From NCBI GenBank assembly GCA_963780805.1, contig CAWADP010000025.1:62001-126000 (forward strand): a stretch of DNA of 64,000 nt, given 5' to 3'. The notes beneath the pieces are model-generated. The model had not been told where the DNA came from. It did no database searches and worked only from the letters and a program-made list of their open reading frames with translations. The position numbers and the translations under genes are program-made. Positions within the stretch are counted from its first letter, which is position 1. Each line of letters begins with the position of its first letter. The stretch is from JASHVB01 sp963780805. GTDB taxonomy: Bacteria; Pseudomonadota; Alphaproteobacteria; Acetobacterales; Acetobacteraceae. This document shows, piece after piece, positions 18,425 through 28,337 of this stretch.

Positions 18425-19804
18425 CTATGAGTTCGCGAGAGCAGGCGTCGCGGCCAGACGTTCCCCCGCCGGCGATCGCGTCGTTCCCGCGCCTCCTGGC
18501 AGATCCGCCCAGGACGCCGCATCCATCAAATCGGCCCAACGCCGATAGAACTGCCGGTGGTTGCTTTCGCTCATGCGGAAGGCGCTGGCCCAGCCGCCGA
18601 GTTCCGGATCGAAGCGCTCATGCCCCAGCCCCATCTGCGTGTTCAACGGCATGCGCCGCGCGACCACCCCGCGACACGTCTGCGTACATTCCTGCCAGTT
18701 ATCCATGTCATCCTGCTCGAACGTGCCGGCTGGGCTGAAGCCGCGCACACCGGCAACGCGGATCGCCTGCTTGACCTGCGGCGGCGCCGCCTTGTCGATA
18801 AAGACCCACGACCAAACCTCGGTCCTGCCCGGCCCGCGCGGATGCCAGACGCGGAACGCGCGGGACGTGGCCCGCAGCAATGAGAAATTCGGAAACATAG
18901 TGCCAACGATCGGATTGATACGGGCCGCACGCGGCCCCAGCCGCTGATCGACCTCCGCACGGGTCTCCGCCTCGTAGGCCTGAAGCTCGGGCATCGGCGG
19001 TTCGCCGCTGTCGTTGGGTCCGACGCAAATCAGGACATGGCCGTTGCCGGGCGACACCATCGCGCCGGTGGTGGTCGCCTTCGCTGTCACCCCCGTGCTG
19101 AATGCTGTCCGCACCGCCGAAATGTGGCTCCACGGCACATGGTACGCGTCGCCGCCGAAATTCTCGGCCGGGAACTTCCAGTTGCACGGCATCATCCACT
19201 TGTGCATGGCGACAACTTCGATGCCGCCCTCGCGCCGATCGACGAAGGTGTCGAGGTACCACGCCATTTCGCCAAGATATTCCCGCAACGACGGCGCCTC
19301 GGCATCGAACGTCGCGAACAGCAGACCCTTGTAGCTGTCGAGTTGTGCAACCGGCACCAGCCCCCAGCGCGCGCGGTCCAGTTCGCCGTGGTAGGCGTCC
19401 CGCAGATAGGGCACGCCGGTCAGCCGCCCGTCATTGCCGTAGGTCCAGCCGTGATAGGCGCAGATGAAGCTGGCGGCGTTGCCGCTTTCGGCGCGGCACA
19501 GCCGGTTGCCGCGGTGGCGGCATATATTGAGAAACGCATGCGCCTTTCCAGCGCCATCGCGCACCACCAGCACCGGATCCTCGCCCATATAGGTGGTGAA
19601 GAAATCCCCCGGCAGCGGAATCTGGCTATCATGACAAAGAAACAGCCAGCACCTCGCAAAAATTCGTTGCAATTCCTGCTCATAAATTTCCGGCTCGATG
19701 AAGATACGCCGATCGACCAACCCGTTGGCGGAATTGACGAGGCAACCGGCATCCGTCGGCATCGCAGTCTCCGCGCTTGTTTCAGTTCGTGCGTTCAGAT
19801 CCAT
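18425..19804 (-). CDS. Aromatic-ring-hydroxylating dioxygenase, Rieske large (alpha) subunit
   Basis: 459 residues. The Rieske centre is visible as CRHRG and, 17 residues later, CAYHGWTYG (Cys-x-His, Cys-x2-His). The catalytic mononuclear iron site follows as NFGGDAYHVPWSH (His-x4-His with bridging Asp), with the third ligand probably an Asp in EQDDMDNW. These enzymes insert both atoms of O2 into an aromatic ring to give a cis-dihydrodiol. An alternative start at about 19762 (MPTDAGCL) has GGAG at good spacing and may be the real one. The dihydrodiol dehydrogenase gene is just upstream and the beta subunit downstream; no ferredoxin or reductase is in the window. Confidence 0.9.
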   Translation of the reverse strand: MDLNARTETSAETAMPTDAGCLVNSANGLVDRRIFIEPEIYEQELQRIFARCWLFLCHDSQIPLPGDFFTTYMGEDPVLVVRDGAGKAHAFLNICRHRGNRLCRAESGNAASFICAYHGWTYGNDGRLTGVPYLRDAYHGELDRARWGLVPVAQLDSYKGLLFATFDAEAPSLREYLGEMAWYLDTFVDRREGGIEVVAMHKWMMPCNWKFPAENFGGDAYHVPWSHISAVRTAFSTGVTAKATTTGAMVSPGNGHVLICVGPNDSGEPPMPELQAYEAETRAEVDQRLGPRAARINPIVGTMFPNFSLLRATSRAFRVWHPRGPGRTEVWSWVFIDKAAPPQVKQAIRVAGVRGFSPAGTFEQDDMDNWQECTQTCRGVVARRMPLNTQMGLGHERFDPELGGWASAFRMSESNHRQFYRRWADLMDAASWADLPGGAGTTRSPAGERLAATPALANS

Positions 19805-19845
19805 CGACAGGAGTCGTCATTTTGTCGCTCTGGTCATGTCCCTGG

Positions 19846-20655
19846 TCATGTCCCTGGGCTGGGCGGACGCGGCATCCGCAGCATGGCCCCGGCATCCACC
19901 GTCACGATGCTGCCGGTGACGCCGCGCGCACTGCGGCGCGACGCGAGAAAGACATAGGCGCCGGCAAGGTCGTCAGGCATCAGCGCGGTACGCAGCGGAT
20001 TGCCGGCGCGCAGCCGGTCCGCGATGCCGGGATTGGCGAATTGCGACCGGTCATCCTGGCTGAGCGACGCAAGCCCGCGCAGGTCGGTCATCGTGCCGCC
20101 GGGTGCGACGCCATTGACGCGAATATCCGGTCCCAGTTCGACGGCCAGTTCACGGATCAGCCCCACCACGGCATGCTTCGACGCGGTATACAGCACGCCG
20201 CCGCCGCCCGAGTTAAGCCCCGCCACCGAGGCGGTGAAGATCATCGAACCGCCGGTCTTGCGCAGCTCCGGCAGCGCCGCCTTGGCGCCGAACAGGCAGC
20301 CCTTGACGTTGACCCCGAACAACTCGTCATGCGCCTGGCTCAACGCGTCGTCCGAGAGTTCGGCAAACGACGCGTAGACATCGAAGATGCCGGCGTTGCC
20401 GACGAAAACGTCGAGCTGACCGAAGGCGCCGACCGTCTCGGCGACGGCGCGGCGATTGTCGCCGATCTTCGCAACGTCGCCGGCAATGCCCACCACCGCG
20501 TCGCCGAACGCGGCACGCAATTCGTCGGCACGCGACGCGACGCGGTCCATCACCCCGACACGCGCGCCTTCTTCCACGAAGCGCGCGACCACCGCCCGGC
20601 CGATGCCGGAACCGCCGCCCGTCACCAGCGCTACCTGACCGTCGAGCCAGCCCAT
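19846..20655 (-). CDS. SDR dehydrogenase, cis-dihydrodiol dehydrogenase-like
   Basis: 269 residues from 20655 (MGWLDGQVALVTGG), where GGGAGG lies upstream. The NAD-binding TGGGSGIG motif, the NAG motif (FVGNAGIFD), the catalytic Ser region and YTASKHAVVG (Tyr-x3-Lys) are all present. Sequence style and length match cis-2,3-dihydrobiphenyl-2,3-diol dehydrogenases, which rearomatise the product of a ring-hydroxylating dioxygenase to a catechol. Its position 41 bases before the alpha-subunit gene supports this. Substrate specificity is inferred from context. Confidence 0.85.
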   Translation of the reverse strand: MGWLDGQVALVTGGGSGIGRAVVARFVEEGARVGVMDRVASRADELRAAFGDAVVGIAGDVAKIGDNRRAVAETVGAFGQLDVFVGNAGIFDVYASFAELSDDALSQAHDELFGVNVKGCLFGAKAALPELRKTGGSMIFTASVAGLNSGGGGVLYTASKHAVVGLIRELAVELGPDIRVNGVAPGGTMTDLRGLASLSQDDRSQFANPGIADRLRAGNPLRTALMPDDLAGAYVFLASRRSARGVTGSIVTVDAGAMLRMPRPPSPGT

Positions 20656-20800
20656 GACCTGGACCTCCCCGGTTGCCGGCAACCTCAGCACTCTGCTTTG
20701 AGGAGCGCAAGACTTCTGTTCAGGGAGTCCAATACTAGAGTGTGCGCGGAGCGGCACACATAAGGATAGCTACGCAAATAGCGACCCTCCGGAGCGGCGC

Positions 20801-21513
20801 TCACCCCACCGCCCGCCGCAACGCCGCGCGTGCCAGCAGGCGCGTCGAGTAAGCGTCGGCAGCGGCGCGTTCGCATCACCGAGCACCAGCGGCAGCTCGG
20901 TGCAGCCAAGCACGATCGCGTCGCATCCGGCACTTTGCATCCGTGCCATCACGCCCTGCAGCCAGGCCACCGCCTCCGGTCGGAAAATGCCGCAAACCAG
21001 TTCGTCCATGATGATGCGGTTCATCTCCTCGCGCTCCCCGGCATCCGGCCGCAGGTAGCGCAGCCCGCGTGCCGTGAGCACGTCGGGGTAGACTTGGCTC
21101 TCCACCAGCCAGCGCGTCCCCATCAGGCCGAGGCACCGGAACCCCCGTGCCACGGCCGTCTCGGCAACCACCTCCGCGATGTGCAGCCAGGGCAGCGGCG
21201 AGCACGGCAGCACATAGGGCAGCGCCTGGTGCAGCGTGTTGTCGGGGCAGATCAGGAAATCGGCACCGATCGCCGCCAGCTTACCGGCGGAGGCCAGCAT
21301 GATATCGCCCACCGCCGGCCAATCGTCGCGGTAGATGCAGGCCATGGTCGCGGCGAGCGACGGCGTGTGCATCGAAACCTCGGGATGCGCGTGCGGGCCG
21401 AGAAGCTGCGGCCCCTCGGTGCAGATGGTGCGGTAGCACAGGGCCGCGCCTTCGGCGGAGCATGCGGCGATTCCGAGGGGCGTGAGGTCCTGAAACGGCC
21501 GAGCCGGAACCAA
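20801..21513 (-). CDS. Aspartate/glutamate racemase family protein, frame broken near 20850
   Basis: About 237 residues. The C-terminal active-site motif GCTELPLVLG is intact; the N-terminal one reads CPDNTLHQ, with Asp where the canonical family has Cys-Asn-Thr, so classical two-Cys racemisation is doubtful. Near 20850 a missing base diverts the frame; restoring it gives PLPTL-x-STRLLARAALRRAVG and a TGA at 20801-20803, the normal family ending. It is the first gene of the dioxygenase cluster's strand and may be co-transcribed, 145 bases upstream of the dehydrogenase. A decayed duplicate lies at 22664-22905. Confidence 0.72.
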
Positions 21514-21828
21514 GAGGTCTGGCGTAACCTTCCTGACTGTGGGGTGTCATCCGACGTGTAGTCGGATCGTAAGGGACTAGACACCAGGGCCGCACGTCCC
21601 TCAATGTGACACGTCAGACCAACACGGCGAGCTCTCAACATCGCATCGCGTGCTTGATGGGTGACCAATCAAACAGAGGGTGGTGATATATTCTTTCGCC
21701 GTTGCTGATACTTGGGCTTTTTGGCAAACCGTACCGATGATCAATTGTCGCGCGGCGCACGATGCCGTGATCTCGGGTCGGCAATCGATACGGCAGCCTG
21801 GGAAGCCGGACGAGAAGGAACAATCAAG

Positions 21829-22525
21829 GTGGTCACGAGCGAGTACACTGGTGCGGATGTCCTTGAATTCATGACGGCCGCAAAGAATTATAATGCGTTT
21901 CTGCTTCGGGAGGTGGTCCGCCACGCCGAAGGCGCGACGCAAGCGGTCGATTTCGGAGCAGGAATTGGCACATTCGCCAAGATGGTGCGTGACGCGGGAC
22001 TGGACGTTGTTTGCGTCGAGCCCGATGAGCGGCAGTTGGTCGGCCTTCGGCAGGATGGGTTCACCGCCTTTCCTGACCTTTCGGTTGTCCCTTCCGCTTC
22101 AGGACCCGTATCTTTATACGCTGAATGTCCTTGAACACATTGAAAACGATGCGGAAGCCTTGCGTGCGATTTTTCATGCACTCCGGCCTGGTGGACGGTG
22201 CCTCATTTACGTGCCTGCCTTCCCGATCCTGTACTCCTCATTCGACCGGCGACTTGGCCATTTCCGCCGGTATCGGCGACGCAGTCTGGCAGCCTTGGTC
22301 CGCAGCCAAGGATTTGCCATCGAGGAAGCCACCTATAAGGACAGTATCGGATTTGCTGCCGCACTGGTATTTCGGCTCGTGGCCAAGCCCGATGGATCGG
22401 TTAGCGAGGCGGCAATCTCCATCTTTGACCGCTTCCTGTTTCCGCTCAGTGCTGAACTCGATCGTATTATGGGCAGGATTTGCGGCAAAAACGTCCTGAT
22501 CTGCGCGCGAAAACCGATCGCTTGA
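21829..22525 (+). CDS. Class I SAM-dependent methyltransferase, frame broken near 22100
   Basis: Two frames join into about 232 residues. The first has the SAM-binding glycine motif AVDFGAGIGTFAKMV and the acidic ribose contact CVEPDE; the second continues with LYTLNVLEHIENDAEAL and RPGGRCLIYVPAFPILYSS, standard motifs of this fold. One extra base near 22100 separates them. GTG at 21829 is chosen as start because GAGAAGGA precedes it. The C-terminal RRLGHFRRYRRRSL is typical of methyltransferases beside glycosyltransferases, consistent with the GT2 gene downstream. Lower GC than neighbours suggests recent acquisition. Confidence 0.75.
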
Positions 22526-22663
22526 AGCATATTCACGGGCATTCACGCGGCTGCCAGAGCCCCGCGGTTCCGCCTCGACTCGTGATGCCTGGCGCGACGT
22601 TGTTCAGCGCCCATCCTGACCCGTCCCGACCTCCGTGACCCTCCCGATCAGGATTATCTAAAC

Positions 22664-22905
22664 TGGCCCGAGCAGAGCAGGAAATCCGCACCGATCGCCG
22701 CCAGCTTGCCGGCTGAAGCCAGCAGGATGTCGTCGCCCACCGCCAGCCAATCGTCGCGGTAGATGCAGGTCATGGTCGCGGCGAGCGACGGCGTGTGCGT
22801 CGAGACCTCGGGATGCGCATTCGGCCCGAGAAGCTGTGGGCCCTAGGTGCAGGTGGTGCGGTAGCACAGCGCCGCGCCTTCGGCGGAGCATGCCACTATG
22901 CCGAT
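22664..22905 (-). pseudogene. Decayed duplicate fragment of the racemase-family gene
   Basis: On the minus strand this stretch translates to a close copy of residues about 15-92 of the racemase at 20801-21513 (for example AATMTCIYRDDWLAVGDD and GKLAAIGADFLLC), at roughly 85-90% nucleotide similarity by eye. A TAG replaces the Glu codon of CTEGPQ, one codon is inserted (GDD for GD), and both ends of the gene are missing. It lies in the 600-base gap between the methyltransferase and GT2 genes; the remainder of that gap shows nothing recognisable. Confidence 0.85.
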
Positions 22906-23127
22906 ATGCCGGGGCATGGGTCCCTATCCACCAGTTGTCGTCGCGGGTTGCCAAGCGACGTGGACTTTATGGCCTTCGCCCGGAGGCGACTCACCCCAGG
23001 AAACCGCCCCAGGACACCGCCCCAGGAAATCGGCGGCGCGGCGGCCGGCGCTGGCGGCAGCCTGAAACCACCACGCAACCAGCGCGCCCCTAACGTGCAC
23101 CAGGGTACCAGGGCACACGGCGCCAAC

Positions 23128-24198
23128 ATGATGGATGGCGGAAACGGATTCGCGCTCCAACGGACCGGCACGGATATGCCGCTGCAGGCGCCTGCCTATG
23201 CCGCGACGCAGCCATTCTCCGTCTTCGCCCCGGACGACACCGCCGGGGACGCTCCGGCACTTTCGATCGTCGCGCCCTGCTATAATGAGCAGGATTGCGT
23301 GCTGGAATTCCACCGCCGGGTCACGGCATGCGCTCTCGCGGCGGTCGGCGACAACTATGAAATCGTATTGGTGAACGACGGCTCGCGTGACCGCACGCTG
23401 ATGCTGATGCGGGCCCTCGCCGAGCGCGATCCGCACGTGGTGGCGGTCAACCTGTCACGCAACTTCGGGCACCAGAAGGCGCTGTCCGCCGGCCTGAACA
23501 TCTGCCGCGGCGACCGCGTGCTGGCGATCGATGCCGATCTGCAGGATCCGCCGGAACTGCTCGTCGAGATGATGCGCAAGATGGACGAAGGCTACGACGT
23601 CATCTTCGGCCAGCGCCACCGCCGCGAAGGCGAGGACATGTTCAAGACGGCCAGCGCCGCCGCGTTCTATCGCCTGCTTGGCCGGATGACCGACATCGAC
23701 ATCCCGCGCGATACCGGCGACTTCCGCCTGATGTCCCGGCGGACGGTGGACATCTTCAAGACGATGCCCGAGCAATTCCGCTTCATTCGCGGCCTGATAA
23801 GCTGGATCGGCTTGAATCAATCGGCGGTCGTGTATGACCGCAAGCCGCGGCATGGCGGCAAGTCCAGCTATCCGTTGCGCAAGATGATTGCCTTCGCGAC
23901 TGACGCCATCACCAGTTTTTCCGTGATCCCGCTCCGCATCGTATCCTATGTCGGCCTGGTGGCGAGCGCGGCGAGCGCGCTGGTGTTCGGCTACGTGCTG
24001 ATCCAGTGGCTGCGCGGGACGACCATCACCGGATGGACCAGCCTCGCTTGCATGATCCTGGCAATTGGCGGCCTGCAATTTCTGTTCTTGGGCGTGCTGG
24101 GCGAGTACGTTGGCCGTATCTACATCGAGGGCAAGCGGCGTCCGCTGTTCATCATCGATGCGATCTATCGCACGCCGGTGGCCAGTGCTCGGCGCTGA
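23128..24198 (+). CDS. Glycosyltransferase family 2, GtrB/DPM1-like
   Basis: 356 residues from 23128 (MMDGGNGFAL). A GT-A domain at residues about 35-240 shows SIVAPCYNEQD, VLVNDGSRDRT and AIDADLQDPPELL (DxD-type metal site), then PRDTGDFRLMSRR. Two C-terminal membrane segments follow (IVSYVGLVASAASALVFGYV and a Leu/Ile-rich second span). This layout is that of undecaprenyl- or dolichyl-phosphate sugar transferases such as GtrB, ArnC and DPM1, which charge a lipid carrier with a sugar at the inner membrane. The next gene overlaps or abuts it and could use the lipid-linked sugar. Confidence 0.88.
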   Translation: MMDGGNGFALQRTGTDMPLQAPAYAATQPFSVFAPDDTAGDAPALSIVAPCYNEQDCVLEFHRRVTACALAAVGDNYEIVLVNDGSRDRTLMLMRALAERDPHVVAVNLSRNFGHQKALSAGLNICRGDRVLAIDADLQDPPELLVEMMRKMDEGYDVIFGQRHRREGEDMFKTASAAAFYRLLGRMTDIDIPRDTGDFRLMSRRTVDIFKTMPEQFRFIRGLISWIGLNQSAVVYDRKPRHGGKSSYPLRKMIAFATDAITSFSVIPLRIVSYVGLVASAASALVFGYVLIQWLRGTTITGWTSLACMILAIGGLQFLFLGVLGEYVGRIYIEGKRRPLFIIDAIYRTPVASARR

Positions 24199-25861
24199 CG
24201 TCCTGCGCGTCGCCCCCCGGCCATCCAATCCAATAACCGTGGCCGCAGCCGCACTCCAGCGCGTGCTGCGTGGACGCGCGGCCTGGTGGTGCTTGCCGGT
24301 CTGCCTCGGCATTGTGCTGATCCTGCCACTCTTCCTGGTCGATATCCCGCCGCTGACCGACTACCCGAACCACCTCGCGCGTGAATTCGTCCTGGCATAC
24401 GGCGCGCATGATCCGGTGATTTCGCGCATGTATGCCACGCACTGGGGCATCATCCCCAACCTGGCAATCGATGTCGCGATGCCGGCGCTGGCACAGATCG
24501 TCCCGCTGTACTTGGCAGGCAAAATCATTTTGGCTGTGACATTGCTGCTGCCGGTTGCCGGCGCGGCGGCGTACCATCGCGCCGTCTTCGGCTACCGGTC
24601 GCTCTGGCCGCTCGCCAGCGGCCTGGTCGCCTATAACGGACTCTTCCTGCTTGGCTTCCTGAACTTCCAGATCAGCCTGGGGCTGGCAATGCTGGGGGCC
24701 GCGGCATGGGTCCGGTGGCGCGACCGGAGGCCACTGCTTTTAGCGGTCCTCGGCGCTGTCTGGTCATCCGTGATCTTCTTCGCGCACGTGTTCGGATTGC
24801 TGTTCCTGGCCGCAATCATCGGCGGATGGGAATTTCAGCGGCTGCTGAACTTGCGTCGTGACGGCAAGGCGATATGGCCACAGCTCGTGGGGTCCGCTGC
24901 CCGCGTGACCGCCGTCTTCGCCCTGCCTTGCGGGCTGTGCCTGCTCGCGCCGATCGCCGGCCGAGGTGGCGGCATGGTGTGGCGACCCCTGCTGGATCGG
25001 CTCTTGTGGCTGCTGCTGCCGTTCTTTTCCTACACGATCGTCAGCGGAGTCCTTGCCGGAGCGGCCATTCTGGCATTGCTTTACGTCCTGGCGCGGCATC
25101 GCATGTTCGGGCTCGCCCCGGGCGCGGTGTTCACCATGATGCCATTGCTCGCCGCCTACCTGGTCAGTCCGTTCGTCGCCAACGGCACGGGATTTGTCGG
25201 CGAGCGACTGCCGATCATGCTCGGCTTCATGCTGTTCGCCGCCGGACGCCCGATGCGCCTTTCATCCGCCGCACGCCTCGCGACTGTCGGCCTGCTGACC
25301 GCGGCTTTCGCGCTGAAAATGACGACGATTTGCGAGGTCTGGTACGACCACAACAGCGACCTGGCGGAAATGCGACGGGTCATAGCGCCGGTTCCCGCCG
25401 GCAGCCGTGTGGTGGCGGTATCGGTTTACGCCGCGGACAACCCTGCCTATTGGCAATCCATGCAACCCGGCCGCGTGATTCCGGCGCTGTTTCCCACTTA
25501 CATCCATCTTCCTGCGCTGCTGCTGATGGAGCACCGGGCATTCTGGCCGCTATTGTTCACGGCACGCGGGAAGCAACCGCTGATCCTGCGACCTCCCTAT
25601 GATCGACTCGACGGGCACCAGGGGGAGCCGCCAGACTACCACGTGCTGCAGCACCCGATCAGCACGAAGGAAGCGGCTGTCGCGCCATACCTGAGGCACT
25701 GGCAGACAGATTTCGACTATGTGCTGTTGTTGAATGCCGGCGGCGCTCGCGATCTTCCGAACTACGTGCCCGCCCGATTGCGTCTGGTGACGCAGGGTGA
25801 CGTCGCTGCGTTGTTCCGGATCGTCCCGGGCGTACCATCAGCGACGACCGCGACGCGCTAG
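24185..25861 (+). CDS. Polytopic membrane protein, possible GT-C type glycosyltransferase
   Basis: About 558 residues with ten or more predicted transmembrane segments. A membrane-proximal motif LTDYPNHLAREFVL follows TM1; in GT-C enzymes an acidic motif in this first periplasmic loop binds metal and the lipid-linked sugar. The C-terminal 130 residues are soluble. Together with the overlapping GtrB-like gene upstream, a GT-C role using a polyprenyl-phosphate sugar is a reasonable inference, but the family was not recognised directly. Start choice is uncertain: GTG codons at 24185 (overlapping the previous gene) and 24239 are both plausible. Confidence 0.7.
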   Translation: MLGADVLRVAPRPSNPITVAAAALQRVLRGRAAWWCLPVCLGIVLILPLFLVDIPPLTDYPNHLAREFVLAYGAHDPVISRMYATHWGIIPNLAIDVAMPALAQIVPLYLAGKIILAVTLLLPVAGAAAYHRAVFGYRSLWPLASGLVAYNGLFLLGFLNFQISLGLAMLGAAAWVRWRDRRPLLLAVLGAVWSSVIFFAHVFGLLFLAAIIGGWEFQRLLNLRRDGKAIWPQLVGSAARVTAVFALPCGLCLLAPIAGRGGGMVWRPLLDRLLWLLLPFFSYTIVSGVLAGAAILALLYVLARHRMFGLAPGAVFTMMPLLAAYLVSPFVANGTGFVGERLPIMLGFMLFAAGRPMRLSSAARLATVGLLTAAFALKMTTICEVWYDHNSDLAEMRRVIAPVPAGSRVVAVSVYAADNPAYWQSMQPGRVIPALFPTYIHLPALLLMEHRAFWPLLFTARGKQPLILRPPYDRLDGHQGEPPDYHVLQHPISTKEAAVAPYLRHWQTDFDYVLLLNAGGARDLPNYVPARLRLVTQGDVAALFRIVPGVPSATTATR

Positions 25862-26076
25862 TGCTTCGATTTCCACAGTCGATGGCCAGCCCGCAGCGCC
25901 CGCAAGGACATGTTTGCTGATTGCAGATTCGCAGACCCCGAAAGATTCGCCCACGGCATTCACGCGCCAGGATCACGACAGGCCCCGCGGCCCCGCTGTC
26001 GGCTCCCTTGTCGGCCCCCCTTTTGGCCGCCCGCCTCCCCTCCTAAGCTTCCACCCACAAGCAGCGAGGCGCGACG

Positions 26077-27090
26077 ATGAAATACGGCCTGATCATCCGG
26101 GGCCAGTACCCGGAAGGCGACGACATGCGGATCCGCCACCAGGAGGACCTGGACGCAGCGAAGCGCGCCGAGGCACTCGGCTACGACCTGGTGGCGAAAG
26201 GGTCGCATTACAGCTCGCATCCGTTCCAGTACATCCAGCAGATTCCCTACCTCGCCCAGGTGGCGATGCTGGCGCCCAAGTTGCGGCTGGTGCCCGGCGT
26301 GGTGCTGCTGCCACTGCATTCGCCGCTGCATGTCGCGGAGGAACTGGCCTCGCTGGATGTGATGTCGGACGGCAAACTGATCTTCGGTGCCGGCATCGGC
26401 TATCGCGAGATCGAGTTCAACGCCTTCGGCACCACGCTGAAATCCGCCGGCAAGCGCTTCGAGGAATGCCTGACCGCGGTCAAGCGCCTGTGGAGCGAGG
26501 ACTTCGTCACCATGGAGGCGTCGTATTTCAAGCTCGACGGCGCCAACTGCACGGTGAAGCCGGTGCAGAAACCGATGCCGCCGATCTGGATCGGCGCCAA
26601 CATCGATGTCGGCATCCGCCGTGCGGCGCGCATGGCCGACGCGTGGTTCATCAACCCGCACAACAAGCTGGACACCACGGCGCAGCAGATGGAGGTGTAC
26701 AAGCGCGCGCTGGATGCCGCCGGGAAGCCGTTCCCCGCCGAGCTGCCTATGGCGCGCGAGGTCTTCGTCGCCCGCTCGCGTGCCGAGGCGATCCGCCTCG
26801 CCAGTCCGTATCTGGAAACGAAGTACAAGGCATATCGTGCGTGGGGGCAGGACAAGGTGATGCCCGCCAGCGATCATTTCGACTTGGATTTCGAGGACCT
26901 GATGCAGGACCGCTTCCTGTTCGGCGCCCCGGCAGAGGTAACAGAGCAGATCCTGGATTTACGGCGGCGATTCGGGGTGACGACGCTGATCCTCGGCATT
27001 CACTGGGTCGGTATGCCGAGCAGTCTGGCACTGGAACAAATGCAGTTGCTGGCGGAGGAGGTGTTTCCCGCGGTAGAGCAAGCGGGATAG
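26077..27090 (+). CDS. LLM-class flavin-dependent oxidoreductase
   Basis: 337 residues, luciferase-like TIM barrel. GYDLVAKGSHYSSHPF, the HSPLHVAEELASLDVMSDGK block and GAGIGYREIEFNAFG are typical, and PPIWIGANIDVGIRRAARM is the cofactor-phosphate region shared by F420- and FMN-dependent members. Substrate unknown. It is separated from the upstream membrane protein by 215 bases in which nothing was recognised, and is followed after 117 bases by the left end of an inverted-repeat-bounded element. Confidence 0.85.
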   Translation: MKYGLIIRGQYPEGDDMRIRHQEDLDAAKRAEALGYDLVAKGSHYSSHPFQYIQQIPYLAQVAMLAPKLRLVPGVVLLPLHSPLHVAEELASLDVMSDGKLIFGAGIGYREIEFNAFGTTLKSAGKRFEECLTAVKRLWSEDFVTMEASYFKLDGANCTVKPVQKPMPPIWIGANIDVGIRRAARMADAWFINPHNKLDTTAQQMEVYKRALDAAGKPFPAELPMAREVFVARSRAEAIRLASPYLETKYKAYRAWGQDKVMPASDHFDLDFEDLMQDRFLFGAPAEVTEQILDLRRRFGVTTLILGIHWVGMPSSLALEQMQLLAEEVFPAVEQAG

Positions 27091-27385
27091 CGGCGCACCG
27101 CGCCGGCGGCTTCTGTCGTGTGGGGCGGAAAAGCACAGCGCATTCCGCCGTACGCATAATCGCGTGCCGCGTCGGCACAACCGCCTGACCATGGCCGCCA
27201 CCCCGACCTAGTGGGGGTCACTACACGATCTGTTCAAAACTGCACGCTAAGCCGCGACGCTGGCACCCGTCACCCGACTCGATTAACGGGTGCAGCGTCC
27301 GAGCATAGCTGACCGAGCCGTTGCCATGGAACGTTACCGATGTCCGGCATAGCCAGCGCCAGTCCGCCTGTCCGTGGGCCGCGAG

Positions 27386-28337
27386 CTATTCCGGTGGTTT
27401 GATGCGGCGCACAGAACCCCCGGATACCCAGAGGGAACCGCCGCCGAAGCGAATAGTATAATATTCGTCCATCCCAACCTTGAATTTGCTGCGGACCGAG
27501 TTCGTACGCGGGTCTATTTGGATGATAGGCACATCATGTGGTACTGACCCAGACGAATCCTCCGCCGACTTCCAGGGCGCCCTTACCCACGGCTCCCGTT
27601 TCGATGGTAGCAACAAGATTGCCGGTCTTGCCGTCAATGCGCTGAACGGTGCCGTCGCCTTCATTGAAGACCCAGACAGAGCCCTCCCCCCCGGCCAGGG
27701 CAAGCGGATTGGAACGAAGTTCGATCGTCGCGGCGATCTGATTGGTGGTCGGATCAACGCGATACAGCTCATCGTTTCCCGTTCCGGTGATCCAGACGGA
27801 GCCGAAGGCGACGATCACGCCTGAACTACGGGATGGCAGGGAAATCGTCGCTTCCTGGCTACCGCTACCGGCGGAATACCGTATCAGCTCATTGTTGCTG
27901 GCGATTGCCCAAACGGCGCCCTCGCCAACAGCTATCGCATACTTGCCACCAGGTCCCCTGCCTCCGACGAGGTCAGCTGGTATTTCTTTGACAATCCGGT
28001 CCATTTTCGGATCGATCTTGTAAATCATCGAGCGCTCGAGATCCGGCACCCAGATGCCGCCTTCTCCCACGGCCATACCGGAAGCCCAGAATGGACCGAC
28101 GGCCCCACTGATGGGAATTTCCGTGACCGAATTATCGCCTATATGAATGCGATCAAGCTTATTCGTCGTCGTATTCATCATCCAGAGCGAGTCAAATCCG
28201 GCAACCATGACAGTACCAGCCCGCGGAAGTGTCGCCTCGATGCGGGCGTCCCGAGTGACTTCCTCAGCCCCGGCCGTGTTGGTAACTGATACCAGCGCCA
28301 ACAGCATGACGACAGACATTGCTCTATGGAATGCCAT
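27386..28337 (-). CDS. Secreted beta-propeller (Vgb/YncE-like) protein, frame broken near 27545
   Basis: About 316 residues. A clear Sec signal peptide (MAFHRAMSVVMLLALVS, cleavage near NTAGA-EE) precedes repeated blade motifs of the type GxGGIWVPD, GEGAVWAI, FGSVWITG, GEGSVWVF and GGGSLWVSG, roughly every 40-45 residues, with RIDPxTNxI linkers, as in virginiamycin-B-lyase-like and YncE-like propellers. GGAGG lies before the ATG. After WVS near 27545 a one-base shift is needed to read VPHDVPIIQIDPRTNS to the end at 27386. It is the only gene inside the inverted-repeat-bounded element. Function unknown; likely periplasmic. Confidence 0.75.
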
